Shown here piece by piece: positions 1 through 9,051 of a stretch of DNA of 64,000 nucleotides (within the stretch, counting starts at the first letter, position 1; each line of letters begins with the position of its first letter). A model generated the notes under the pieces. The model ran no database searches, was not told the origin of the DNA, and saw only the letters and a program-made list of their open reading frames with translations. A program made the translations under genes and the position numbers. Origin of the DNA: an uncultured Bacteroides sp. (GTDB lineage Bacteria > Bacteroidota > Bacteroidia > Bacteroidales > Bacteroidaceae); the NCBI GenBank assembly GCA_937890825.1, contig CALADS010000071.1, forward strand, positions 1 to 64,000, in the 5' to 3' direction.

Positions 1-16
1 TTCTCGAAAGCGGGTG

Positions 17-48
17 CAAAAGTAGTGCTTTACCTGACATCCTCCAAA
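17..48 (-). promoter_or_regulatory. Bacteroides-type promoter for a gene left of the window
   Basis: On the minus strand a TACTTTTG box (17-24) fits the TAnnTTTG -7 consensus, and a TTTG element (45-48) lies 20 bases upstream, as expected for the primary Bacteroides sigma factor. It would drive a leftward gene outside the window. Confidence 0.6.
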
Positions 49-856
49 TATATTCATGACTTTTTTCTATCTTTTTTTGAAAGTTTTTCCTAAAGCATTG
101 TGTTACAGAGCTGTTACAAAACATATTTTTCAAACATGTTTCTTAAAGGCTTTCCTATCGTATACATTATACATATTGCGCACGCGAAAGCCCATCCAGT
201 TTGTTTCAGATATGCAGTGTTTTTTTGCAAGATTAATAGATTCCTAGCCTACATGATTTGTTGTTTATGCAAACTATTCTCTAAAATAATTCCATGAAAA
301 CGATCTTGATACTCCATGGATTCAGTTGCGTAAACAATAAGTATACGTTTCTAATTCCATGGATACAATTTCGTAAACCCATCATATTATTCTACTAGCT
401 GCAGGTATGTGTTCATAAAGCTACAGATATACCGATTGGAAACTTAAGATAAATAGTCGAAAAACTACAGATATGCTTTCTGACTGATAAAGTTCATCTT
501 TTCTCTTAGTATAGCTATCCGTTCATCTACTATAAGCATCCACCTATTCGCTATAAATGACCACGCATCTTTTATCGCAAATTTTGTTAAGCACTCATAC
601 AGCTATCCTTCACCCTTCACTCACTGATAATCAACATCTAAGAGGTGAAACATAAAAAAGTATGCTTGTTTACTTGCTGATTATCTACACCTAAGAGGTG
701 AAACATAAGTTTCAAGCCCTAGCTTTCACCACCTTACTATCTATTCACAAACGGGTGAATGATAAGGACAAAAGACATTTATGTCCTGATTATCAGTGCA
801 TATAGGGTGAATGATAGGAGAATGGACAGCAGCAGAAAAGAAGAAGAAGAAACTTC

Positions 857-1033
857 TTAAAATTCTTTTTCCGTCCAAAAGCCATCATCCCTATCATCAT
901 ACCCATCACCGTTTTCGTCAACCCAATCGAAACTACTTTCACCATGCGTATCAAAAGGATTATAATCATCTCTAGCATCTTCTAAAGTAGATCCATAATC
1001 AGTATCCAGCACTTCGTCAGACAATTTTTCCAC
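857..1033 (-). other. Acidic 58-codon reading frame, possible gene remnant
   Basis: Read leftward from a GTG at 1033, this frame gives a very acidic 58-residue peptide with a D-E-N-G-D-G-Y-D-D stretch that resembles a calcium-binding loop. The frame continues upstream into the palindrome at 1034-1104, where it meets a stop, so it has no clean start or ribosome binding site. It could be the C-terminal remnant of a larger protein cut off at the palindrome, or chance. I do not recognise a family. Confidence 0.3.
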
Positions 1034-1104
1034 TTTATAGGGATTCGCATTTGAAAACCCCTAAACTGAAGATTTAGGGGTTTTCAAATGCGAATCCCTA
1101 TAAA
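1034..1104. repeat. Perfect 32-bp inverted repeat, IS200/605-end-like
   Basis: Arms 1034-1065 and 1073-1104 are perfectly complementary over 32 bases around a 7-base loop. The core (1058-1093) matches 52499-52534 with one mismatch in 36 bases, where it follows a transposase remnant. It lies just after the MATE stop codon and could also terminate that transcript. Confidence 0.85.
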
Positions 1105-1109
1105 CAGTT

Positions 1110-2411
1110 CTATTGTTTTAAAGACTTCTGATATGTATAATATACCACACCCACGACATCGGCCAAAAGCCAACCAATGGGAATAGACCACCAGATACCC
1201 TGTACCCCTATGCCCGGCACAGAAACCAAAAGATAAGAAAGTGCCACCCGTGTACCCAACGAAAGAACTGTCAGCACCACCGACATACCAGGCATACGTA
1301 CAGCCCTATAATACCCATACAGCAAAAACAAGCAAGCAATGCCTACATAAAAAGCTCCTTCGATACGCAGGTACTGAACCCCCACAGCTATCAAATCGTG
1401 CTCGGAAGCCACCACAAACAGATGCATCAGATGTTCGGCAAAACAAAAGACAGCTACAGAAATAAAAATAGAAAAAGAACAGGCCAACCAAACGGCTACC
1501 TTGATACCTCGCCGAATACGTTCCATCTGTCCAGCTCCATAGTTCTGCGCCACAAAGGTGGAAAAAGCATTGCCAAACTCCTGCACCGGCATGTAAGCAA
1601 ACGCATCTATCTTCACCGCCACAGCAAAAGCAGCCATCACTACAGCGCCAAAACTATTGACCAATCCCTGTACAAGCAGAATACCAAAATTCATTACAGA
1701 CTGCTGCAGACACGTTAACGAAGAAAAAACCAACACATCCTTTAAGCAATCTTTATCCCAACAGACATCTTCCGACCGCCAGCGCAATTCTGGGCGCCTG
1801 ATACCTACATACCCCATCAGCCCAAATGCAGAAACTCCCTGAGATACGACAGTGGCCCAAGCAGCCCCCTCGATTCCTCCATGAAACTTCAGAATAAACA
1901 ATGCATCCAATCCTACGTTGAGCCCTACAGACAGGGCCAGAAAATAGAGCGGAGTCAGTGAATCGCCCACAGCCCTCAACATGGCTGCATAAAAATTATA
2001 AAGGCAAACCAGCGGAATGCCCCAAAAGACAATCCACAAATAAGAACGCATCAAACCGTAGACTGACGTTGGCACCTGCAAGAAGTGCAACACATCATCT
2101 ATGAAAAAAAACATAGCCAGCGTGAGCAACAGCGCCAACAACCCCATTAAAGAAAAAGACAAAAAGACACTACGCCGCACTGCTTGTACATGATCTGCTC
2201 CGTAATGATGAGACACCACAGTGCCACTTCCCATAGCCAGTCCCCATAGGATAGAAATCAAAAACACCATCAAGGTATAAGAAGAACCCACGGCAGCCAG
2301 CGCATCGGCACCTATAAACCTCCCTACCAACCATGTGTCAGCCAGGTTATACCCCTGCTGAAGCAAGGCTCCCAACATCATGGGCAAAGTGAAGAGCACC
2401 AAACTCCTCAC
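1110..2411 (-). CDS. MATE family multidrug/Na+ efflux transporter (5' frameshift suspected)
   Basis: This is a 12-helix inner-membrane MATE transporter of the NorM/DinF kind, which exports cationic compounds in exchange for Na+ or H+. The family signature LPMMLGALLQQGYNLADTW and VGRFIGADALAAVG lie at the N-terminus. As read, it must start at a GTG at 2411 directly inside the first helix, lacking the usual leading residues. In the neighbouring frame an ATG at 2457 encodes MASRWQNYNLTQGG, which joins IVRSLVLFTLP if the G7 tract at 2416-2422 had six Gs. LTQG-(S/G)-I followed by a leucine-rich helix is the normal MATE start. The gene is therefore either phase-variable, frameshifted, or miscalled at the homopolymer. 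A 433-residue product from GTG would still hold nearly all helices. Confidence 0.85.
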   Translation of the reverse strand: MRSLVLFTLPMMLGALLQQGYNLADTWLVGRFIGADALAAVGSSYTLMVFLISILWGLAMGSGTVVSHHYGADHVQAVRRSVFLSFSLMGLLALLLTLAMFFFIDDVLHFLQVPTSVYGLMRSYLWIVFWGIPLVCLYNFYAAMLRAVGDSLTPLYFLALSVGLNVGLDALFILKFHGGIEGAAWATVVSQGVSAFGLMGYVGIRRPELRWRSEDVCWDKDCLKDVLVFSSLTCLQQSVMNFGILLVQGLVNSFGAVVMAAFAVAVKIDAFAYMPVQEFGNAFSTFVAQNYGAGQMERIRRGIKVAVWLACSFSIFISVAVFCFAEHLMHLFVVASEHDLIAVGVQYLRIEGAFYVGIACLFLLYGYYRAVRMPGMSVVLTVLSLGTRVALSYLLVSVPGIGVQGIWWSIPIGWLLADVVGVVYYTYQKSLKQ

Positions 2412-2415
2412 AATA

Positions 2416-2422
2416 CCCCCCC
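2416..2422 (-). repeat. G7 homopolymer at the MATE 5' end
   Basis: Seven consecutive G on the coding strand separate the natural-looking N-terminal codons (ATG at 2457) from the rest of the MATE gene. Removing one G restores a single frame. Confidence 0.75.
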
Positions 2423-2551
2423 TGTGTCAAATTATAGTTCTGCCACCTGCTTGCCATCTTCTATATGCTACGATTTTTTCACTGTTGCCAGTCGGTCACA
2501 AAATTAATGCTTCCTTCTGAAAAACCAGCCTGCCAACAAAGATTCAGTACT

Positions 2552-2602
2552 AAAATAAATCAGCCTGAAACAACCATACGGTGTTCCAGGCTGATTTATT
2601 TT
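2552..2602. terminator. Rho-independent terminator after mscS
   Basis: A 16-base perfect stem (2552-2567 with 2587-2602) has A-rich and T-rich flanks on either side. It lies directly after the leftward MscS stop codon and upstream of the MATE gene. Confidence 0.8.
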
Positions 2603-2623
2603 CTTGATTTTTCTTTCCGTTAG

Positions 2624-3523
2624 TTACGCCTGATGAATCGTCAGTTGCGGGAACGGGAAACCGATGCCCTCCTGATTAAAGGTAGCATAGATTTTCTTCT
2701 GAGTATCGAAGAAGACACCCCAATAATCAGCATTCTTCACCCATACTCGGATAGTAACGTTCACACTGCTGGCATCTAATGCCCCAAGCGCTATAAAAGG
2801 TGCGGGCTCTTTCAAGATGCGACTATCGGCAGCCAAAATCTTCTGTACTACCTCTTCCACCTTCTCCATATTTTCACCGTATTCCACCCCTACAGCCCAG
2901 TCTACCCGGCGTGTTTCCTCACGGCTGTAGTTGATAACCGTACCGCTACTCAAAGCACCATTCGGAATATAGATAACTTTATTATCGGCTGTAGTAAGCA
3001 CCGTATGGAAAATCTGAATGGAACGAACCGCTCCAGATACCCCTTGACTTTCAATCCAGTCTCCTACTTTATATGGACGCAGCAACAAGACAATCAATCC
3101 ACCGGCAAAGTTAGAAAGATTACCAGACAAAGCCATACCTACGGCCACACCGGCAGATGCCAGCAAAGCTGCAAAAGAAGTGGTATCTACCCCCAATTTT
3201 CCCACTACAGCCACCGCCAGAAGAATAGTCAGCAAGATGTTGGTCATACTCTTGACAAACGTCTGTACCCCCAAATCTATCTTTCTGCTTTCCAATACAC
3301 GGGCCAACAATTTTTTAATAAAGGAAATCAAAACACGACCAATCACAAAAATCAGGATAGCACCTATGATACGTCCACCTGCACTAACCCCCCAATCAAT
3401 CAATTGCTGCATCAGAATCTGAAGTTTATCCAAACCATCAACAGAAGCCTCAGCTGTCTGCTTTACCGCTTCCTGTGTAACCTCTTCTGCAGCTGTAGCT
3501 GCTGTCAACAAAAATGATTTCAT
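2624..3523 (-). CDS. Small-conductance mechanosensitive channel (MscS family)
   Basis: MscS-type inner-membrane channels open under membrane tension to release osmolytes during hypo-osmotic shock. The 299-residue protein has a leading segment of about 45 residues, three hydrophobic helices, and a third helix with the Gly/Ala-rich pore pattern (ALLASAGVAVGMALSGNLSNF, about residues 118-138), followed by the beta domain motif RPYKVGDWIE. The length equals that of E. coli MscS with a slightly extended N-terminus. It is a single-gene unit ending at a strong hairpin. Nothing abnormal is seen. Confidence 0.93.
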   Translation of the reverse strand: MKSFLLTAATAAEEVTQEAVKQTAEASVDGLDKLQILMQQLIDWGVSAGGRIIGAILIFVIGRVLISFIKKLLARVLESRKIDLGVQTFVKSMTNILLTILLAVAVVGKLGVDTTSFAALLASAGVAVGMALSGNLSNFAGGLIVLLLRPYKVGDWIESQGVSGAVRSIQIFHTVLTTADNKVIYIPNGALSSGTVINYSREETRRVDWAVGVEYGENMEKVEEVVQKILAADSRILKEPAPFIALGALDASSVNVTIRVWVKNADYWGVFFDTQKKIYATFNQEGIGFPFPQLTIHQA

Positions 3524-3606
3524 ACGATAAAAATGATATAAGATTTAAAATGATTATAAAATGAATTTGCAAATTTAACGAATAAAACGACATTCATTTG
3601 CATTCA

Positions 3607-3638
3607 TTTGCCATATTCATGCATAAATTCTACTTTTG
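3607..3638 (+). promoter_or_regulatory. Bacteroides-type promoter before the small unknown gene
   Basis: TTTG (3607-3610), a 20-base gap and TACTTTTG (3631-3638) fit the Bacteroides promoter closely. A purine-rich AGAGG ribosome site follows, just before an ATG at 3661. Confidence 0.7.
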
Positions 3639-3730
3639 CCACTACTTACAGAGGAAAAACATGGGAGAAACGTTAGACCGGCAGACGGGAAGAACATACT
3701 CTGGGAAACATCAGCCTATTAATAGAATAC

Positions 3731-3994
3731 ATGCGCAGCGGAGCTACCGTGCGCATGTATACTGACTATGGAATCTTTATTCCTTGCCGGGACACGCAGA
3801 CCTTCTCCTGCCAGCCCGGACAACAGGTATCCATCTTTAACTTTACAGCCCGCCACTTGAAAGGCAGCGGACTGGCTTATCCGTTGTACGACTTCAGCAA
3901 CTGGTGGCAAGGTACCCTCAACGAATGTATAGGCAGTACATTTACCATCGAAGCCGAAGGCGAATACCTGATTATGCAGAACTACTGCCTTTAA
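3731..3994 (+). CDS. Small hypothetical protein, possibly frameshifted at its 5' end
   Basis: The 87-residue product (MRSGATVRMYTDYGIFIPC...) has no family I recognise. It looks coding, with balanced codon use and motifs such as QPGQQVSIFNFTARH, and has neither signal peptide nor membrane helix. The promoter and ribosome site upstream point to an ATG at 3661, whose frame runs into a TGA at 3763. The 3731 frame is open back to a TAG at 3674. One indel between 3677 and 3765 would fuse both into a single protein of about 110 residues. Its TAA overlaps the opposing thrC TAA by two bases (3992-3993), so the two genes converge with no spacer. Confidence 0.55.
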   Translation: MRSGATVRMYTDYGIFIPCRDTQTFSCQPGQQVSIFNFTARHLKGSGLAYPLYDFSNWWQGTLNECIGSTFTIEAEGEYLIMQNYCL

Positions 3995-5292
3995 CGCTCC
4001 AAAAGATAAGCTTTAAAGTCAGTAAAGTTACTCTTCATCGGAACACTCCGCTTCTGGCCCTTCATGAAAGCCTGAAGTTTTTCAGGTATGCAGATGGATT
4101 CACCGATAATAGATTCTACCGTGTCTTTGAACTTAGCCGGATGAGCCGTTTCCAGGAAGATACCCGTTTCTTCCGGCAGCAAGCCCTCGGCCAAGGCCCG
4201 GTAGCCACAGGCTCCGTGAGGATCGAGCAGATAATGTTCTTTGGCCCATACTTCTTTCATGGTTTCTGCTATCTGTTCGTCGGTATAGGTAGCCCCACTG
4301 ATGTCGGCACAAATCTCCGAATGATTGCCACCATATAAATCGAGCACCCGTGCAAAATTACTGGGATTGCCTACATCCATGGCATTGGCTATAGTAGCCA
4401 TGCTGGGACGGGGAGTGTAAATGCCTGTCTTTAAATACTGATAAAAAATATCATTCCGATTATTCGCTGCCATAAAGCGCTTCACCGGCAATCCCATCCG
4501 CTTGCCAAACAGCCCGGCCGTGATATTGCCAAAATTACCGCTCGGCACACAAATCACTGCCTGGTCTGCCTTTCCGGCACGCTTCAACTGCGCATATGCA
4601 TAGAAATAATAGAAAGCCTGCGGCAAGAAACGCGCCACATTGATAGAATTGGCACTGGTGAGCAACAGATGGCTGTTCAATTCGCTATCCATGAAAGCCG
4701 CTTTCACCAAAGCCTGACAATCGTCAAAGGTACCCTCTACTTCCAGAGCCGTAATATTCTGCCCCAAAGTAGTGAACTGCTTTTCCTGAATCTCGCTGAC
4801 CTTTCCCTTGGGATACAGCACATATACATGGATACCTTCCACTCCCAAAAAGCCATTAGCCACCGCACTGCCCGTATCGCCCGACGTAGCCACCAGCACA
4901 TTTACCTGCTTCTTCCCTTCCTTTCGGATAAAATACCCCAACAAGCGGGCCATGAAACGGCCTCCTACATCCTTGAAAGCCAACGTAGGTCCGTGAAAAA
5001 GTTCCAGTGAATAAATCTGTTCGCTGACCTTGACCAACGGCACATCAAAGTTCAGGGTATCATACACAATCTGTTTCAAGGTATCGGCCGGCACATCCTC
5101 GCCAAAGAAGGCGTCTGCCACCCGATAAGCTATCTCCTGAAAACTCAGTCTATCTATCTCTTCAAAAAAAGACGCAGGCAAAGGTTTGATGATAAATGGC
5201 ATAAATAGCCCTTTATCGGCTGCCAATCCCTTGACTACCGCTTCTTCCAGCGTAACTTCCGACGCCTGCTTGTTGGTACTATAGTATTTCAT
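3991..5292 (-). CDS. thrC: Threonine synthase
   Basis: This PLP enzyme converts O-phosphohomoserine and water to threonine and phosphate, the last step of threonine synthesis in the cytoplasm. At 433 residues it has the fold-type II features of the family: an N-terminal domain starting MKYYSTN, and the PLP-binding lysine in GPTLAFKDVGGRF (Lys107). ATSGDTGSAVANGF binds the phosphate. It is the last gene of the leftward operon thrA / PGM-like kinase / thrC, starting 19 bases after the previous stop, so it should be controlled by the leader upstream of thrA. Confidence 0.97.
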   Translation of the reverse strand: MKYYSTNKQASEVTLEEAVVKGLAADKGLFMPFIIKPLPASFFEEIDRLSFQEIAYRVADAFFGEDVPADTLKQIVYDTLNFDVPLVKVSEQIYSLELFHGPTLAFKDVGGRFMARLLGYFIRKEGKKQVNVLVATSGDTGSAVANGFLGVEGIHVYVLYPKGKVSEIQEKQFTTLGQNITALEVEGTFDDCQALVKAAFMDSELNSHLLLTSANSINVARFLPQAFYYFYAYAQLKRAGKADQAVICVPSGNFGNITAGLFGKRMGLPVKRFMAANNRNDIFYQYLKTGIYTPRPSMATIANAMDVGNPSNFARVLDLYGGNHSEICADISGATYTDEQIAETMKEVWAKEHYLLDPHGACGYRALAEGLLPEETGIFLETAHPAKFKDTVESIIGESICIPEKLQAFMKGQKRSVPMKSNFTDFKAYLLER

Positions 5293-5311
5293 GTTGCTAA
5301 GTATTAGTAGT

Positions 5312-6565
5312 TCAGTATTCTTTCATAAATTCACGGATAAACTCATCCTCTTTCATCAAGCCATAAGCACCTTGGCATACAGCTACTTCATCAAACGTCT
5401 GCACCTCATCGGGCTGAATACCCGGATACCATATTAAAAAAGGTACCGGCTCGGCTGTATGCGTACGCAGCTGGCAGGGAGTAGGATGATCGGGCAACAC
5501 GGCTATGGCCACCGGCTCTTCCCAATCTTTCACCGCCTCATAAAGAGGTCCCACCATCCGTTTGTCCAGATTCTCAATGGTCTGCATCTTTAAATCCACG
5601 TTACCCTCATGCCCAGCCTCATCACTGGCTTCTACATGCAGGTATACAAAATCATCCGTTTTCAAAGCTTCCAAAGCGGCTGATACTTTATTCTCATAAT
5701 TCGTATCATACAATCCGGTAGCTCCTTCTACCTGTAATCGATGCAGACCTGCATAATAGCCTATTCCATTAATCAAATCAACAGCCGAAATCACATTTCC
5801 TTTTTTTATCTGCGGAAACCGTTCGGAAAGCGGCCTCATCTGCGGACGATAGCCCGGACTCCAAGGCCAGATGCTGTTGGCCGGGTCTTTACCTTCGCTC
5901 ATTCGCTTTTGGTTAACCGGATGTTGCTGCAGCAACTCTTGCGAGCGAGCTATCAAATCATTCAGCAAATCGGCAGTCTGCTGCGGAGTCAGTTCCGCCC
6001 CTCCTTCCGGCACTGCAATATGCTCGGTACCCGGTTCAGGTTTCACCAGCAACGGTCGGTATGGTTTTAAAGGCACATCGTGCGGCGGCGTGCATACAAT
6101 CCGCTTATCGCCCCCTTTAATCACCAGCAAATGCCGATACTGCACCCCTGTATAGAAGCGCACACGCTCATCGCCCAACTCCTGCTGCAAATACTTCACC
6201 AACTCATCCGCTTCTGCCGTAGTGATATGTCCGGCAGAATGATTCTTCAAAATATCTCCTTCTATACAGATGATATTGCAACGCATGGCCATCTCGCCCG
6301 GCTTCAAGTCTACCCCGATACTAGCAGCCTCCAGCGGTCCGCGCCCCTCATACACCGTGGGCAAATCATATCCCAAGACCGACATATTAGCCACTTCACT
6401 GCCCGGATGAAAACCATCGGCCACCGTTATCAATCTACCGGTACGTCCCATTCGCGCCAATTTATCCATATTAGGAGTCCGGGCAGCCTGCAACAGCGTA
6501 CGGTTGTCCAACTCCTTCACAGCCCAATCGGCCATGCCATCTCCCAATACAATAATATGCTTCAT
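5312..6565 (-). CDS. PGM/alkaline phosphatase-superfamily protein, probable homoserine kinase
   Basis: The 417-residue protein belongs to the archaeal-type cofactor-independent phosphoglycerate mutase family (ApgM-like), with the metal-site start HIIVLGDGMADW, a serine region NMSVLGYD, the motif EASDEAGHEGN and a late LPDHPTP histidine site. No classical GHMP-type ThrB is in this operon. The subgroup found between thrA and thrC in Bacteroidetes and some other bacteria has been proposed, and I recall genetic support in B. thetaiotaomicron, to phosphorylate homoserine. The position between thrA and thrC with short gaps of 19 bases on each side supports that role. A true glycolytic mutase role is the alternative. 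Confidence 0.85.
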   Translation of the reverse strand: MKHIIVLGDGMADWAVKELDNRTLLQAARTPNMDKLARMGRTGRLITVADGFHPGSEVANMSVLGYDLPTVYEGRGPLEAASIGVDLKPGEMAMRCNIICIEGDILKNHSAGHITTAEADELVKYLQQELGDERVRFYTGVQYRHLLVIKGGDKRIVCTPPHDVPLKPYRPLLVKPEPGTEHIAVPEGGAELTPQQTADLLNDLIARSQELLQQHPVNQKRMSEGKDPANSIWPWSPGYRPQMRPLSERFPQIKKGNVISAVDLINGIGYYAGLHRLQVEGATGLYDTNYENKVSAALEALKTDDFVYLHVEASDEAGHEGNVDLKMQTIENLDKRMVGPLYEAVKDWEEPVAIAVLPDHPTPCQLRTHTAEPVPFLIWYPGIQPDEVQTFDEVAVCQGAYGLMKEDEFIREFMKEY

Positions 6566-6584
6566 CTCTTAGACTCTTTAGAAA

Positions 6585-9017
6585 TTACACATTCGCAATG
6601 CTCATGATATCAGCAAACACCCCGGCAGCCGTAACACTGGCACCCGCTCCATAACCTTGAATCATCATAGGATATTCATTATACCGCTCCGAAGTAAGCA
6701 GAATGATGTTGTTACTTCCCTCCAAACCATAGAACGGATGGTTCATACCCACCTCTTGCAAGCCTACCGAAGCCTTTCCGTTCTCCAGTTTGGCCACAAA
6801 ACGCCAATGCTTGTTTTCGGCTTCCAGCACCTTCCGCCGTTTTTCGAAATCCTCGTCCAGTGCGGGAATCTTCTGCCAGAAATCGTCCAAAGAGCCTTCA
6901 AAGAAATCATCCGGCACAAAGAGATGCTTTTCTACCTCTTCCTGTTCCAACCGGTAACCCGCCTCACGAGCCAGAATCACCAGTTTGCGGATAACGTCCT
7001 TACCACTCAGGTCGATACGCGGGTCCGGCTCTGAATAACGCTGCTCTTGCGCCATGCGGATAGTCTTACTAAAAGGAACATCGGCACTGATTTTATTGAA
7101 TATAAAGTTCAGCGTACCACTCAGCACCGCTTCTATCTTCAAAATCTTGTCGCCACTGTGAATCAAGTCATTGATGGTATTGATAATCGGCAAACCTGCC
7201 CCTACATTGGTTTCAAACAAATATTTCACTCCACGCTGACGAGCAATCTGCTTCAACTCACGATAATTCTCATAAGCCGAAGAAGCCGCTATCTTGTTGG
7301 CCGCTACCACCGATACATTATGAAGCAACAAATCTTTATACAACGATGCCACCGCAGCACTGGCCGTACAATCCACAAACACTGAATTGAAGATATTCAT
7401 ACGGATAATCTCATCGCGTAATGTTTCCAATGAATTGGCTTTACCTTCCTGAGCCAATTTGTTGCGATAATCAGCCAAGTCGATGCCCTCACGACTGAAC
7501 AAAGCCCGCTTGGCATCGGCAATGCCCACCACATTCAGCTGCAATCCGTTCTCATGCATCAGTTTCTGCCGCTGACTGTAGATTTGCTCTATCAGGCTGC
7601 CTCCCACCGTACCAATGCCACAAATAAACAAGTTAAGCACCTGATACTCTGATAAAAAGAAAGAATCATGAATCACATTCAATGACTTACGCAATGACTT
7701 CTCCTCTATTACAAAAGATATATTTGTCTCCGAAGCTCCCTGCGCACAAGCTATCACATTAATACCATTCCGCCCCAATGTGCCAAACAATTTACCGGCA
7801 ATGCCCGGTGTATGCTTCATATTCTCGCCCACAATGGCCACCGTAGCCAAATCTTTTTCCGCCAGAATAGGAGAAATCTCACCCATTTCTATCTCTTTGG
7901 CAAACTCCTCATTCAACACCTCACATGCCAAGTCGGCATCTGCATTGCGCACACCGATAGAAGTAGAGTTTTCAGAAGAAGCCTGAGACACCAGAAACAC
8001 ACTGATACCATTCTTGGCCAATGCCTTAAAGATGCGATAGTTCACCCCAATCACACCCACCATACCTAATCCCTGCACGGTAATCAGACTGGTATCGTTG
8101 ATAGAAGAAATACCCTTGATGGCCTTACACTGAGGATCGGACACTTGTTGGCGAATCACCGTGCCTATGCCTTCGGGATTAAATGTATTCTTGATAAAAA
8201 TAGGAATATTCTTATGACACACCGGGTAAATGGTAGGCGGATACACCACCTTGGCACCAAAATTACAAAGTTCGGTAGCTTCTACATAACTCAGTTCGTT
8301 GATGGTATAAGCGGTAGAAATAACACGCGGATCGGCCGTCATAAAACCATCCACATCGGTCCAGATTTCCAAAGCCTCTGCACCGAGTGCAGCAGCCAGT
8401 ACCGCAGCCGTATAATCAGAACCTCCCCTACCCAAGTTGGTTACATCCCCTGTCATCTTATCGGTAGAAATAAATCCAGGCACCAATACTCTATGCGGCA
8501 TCTCTGTAAAAGCCTCTCGCACTAACCGATTGGTCAGTTCCGTATCCAGCACGTGCTTCGAATGCTTCTTTTCCGTTTTGATAAAGTTTCTGGAATCCAT
8601 CCACACCGCACCGGTAAGTTCGGCAGCAATAATGGAAGATAATCGTTCACCGTAGCTCACAATAGTATCCGAAGTCTTTTGCGACAAATCCTTTATCAGA
8701 TAGATACCCTGGAAGATATCTTTCAATTCGTTCAGCAAATCACCTACCTGACGCTGAATGCGTACCTGTGCTTCACCCTCCGGAATCACCTCCTTTACCA
8801 TCTCTACATGACGATATACTATCTCGCGAAAATCTTTTTCATAAGACGCATCGCCTGCCGCTGCCATCTTGGAAGCCTTGATTAACTTGTCAGTAATGCC
8901 ACCCAAGGCAGACACAACTATAATGACCGGCTCACTAACAGCCTCTACAATGCTTTTTACCTTTAAAATACTACTGGGGGAACCTACGGATGTTCCACCG
9001 AACTTCATTACTTTCAT
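6585..9017 (-). CDS. thrA: Bifunctional aspartate kinase / homoserine dehydrogenase I
   Basis: The protein of about 810 residues phosphorylates aspartate and, after the separate Asd step, reduces aspartate semialdehyde to homoserine. The aspartokinase domain opens with MKVMKFGGTSVGS; two ACT-type regulatory segments follow (GLGMVGVIGVNYRIFKAL and IVGENMKHTPGIAGKLFGTL). The dehydrogenase begins at the Rossmann motif NLFICGIGTVGGSLIEQ and holds the substrate region VLSGTLNFIFNKI. I start it at 9017 because the kinase motif begins there; an upstream start at 9056 would add 13 unconserved residues that overlap a hairpin. It is first in the thr operon, behind a leader peptide. Threonine feedback through the ACT segments is expected from the family. 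Confidence 0.95.
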   Translation of the reverse strand: MKVMKFGGTSVGSPSSILKVKSIVEAVSEPVIIVVSALGGITDKLIKASKMAAAGDASYEKDFREIVYRHVEMVKEVIPEGEAQVRIQRQVGDLLNELKDIFQGIYLIKDLSQKTSDTIVSYGERLSSIIAAELTGAVWMDSRNFIKTEKKHSKHVLDTELTNRLVREAFTEMPHRVLVPGFISTDKMTGDVTNLGRGGSDYTAAVLAAALGAEALEIWTDVDGFMTADPRVISTAYTINELSYVEATELCNFGAKVVYPPTIYPVCHKNIPIFIKNTFNPEGIGTVIRQQVSDPQCKAIKGISSINDTSLITVQGLGMVGVIGVNYRIFKALAKNGISVFLVSQASSENSTSIGVRNADADLACEVLNEEFAKEIEMGEISPILAEKDLATVAIVGENMKHTPGIAGKLFGTLGRNGINVIACAQGASETNISFVIEEKSLRKSLNVIHDSFFLSEYQVLNLFICGIGTVGGSLIEQIYSQRQKLMHENGLQLNVVGIADAKRALFSREGIDLADYRNKLAQEGKANSLETLRDEIIRMNIFNSVFVDCTASAAVASLYKDLLLHNVSVVAANKIAASSAYENYRELKQIARQRGVKYLFETNVGAGLPIINTINDLIHSGDKILKIEAVLSGTLNFIFNKISADVPFSKTIRMAQEQRYSEPDPRIDLSGKDVIRKLVILAREAGYRLEQEEVEKHLFVPDDFFEGSLDDFWQKIPALDEDFEKRRKVLEAENKHWRFVAKLENGKASVGLQEVGMNHPFYGLEGSNNIILLTSERYNEYPMMIQGYGAGASVTAAGVFADIMSIANV

Positions 9018-9051
9018 TATCGTGGTAATTAGAATTTTAATATGATGAATC

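Larger units (their letters stand above)
1..1033. other. Intergenic region with paired degenerate repeats
   Basis: No convincing gene lies in the first kilobase. It is AT-rich and holds several pairs of similar short segments, described in the findings: 313-335 with 356-378, 398-434 with a third copy near 464, and 624-655 with 677-708 plus weaker relatives near 741 and 786. A leftward promoter sits at the extreme left edge. A 58-codon acidic leftward reading frame occupies 857-1033 and may be a gene remnant. Confidence 0.6.

Noticed and set aside
793..978. 61-residue leftward ORF rich in Met and Ile
   Set aside because: Biased composition, no ribosome site, and it shadows the acidic frame at 857-1033 in another phase.
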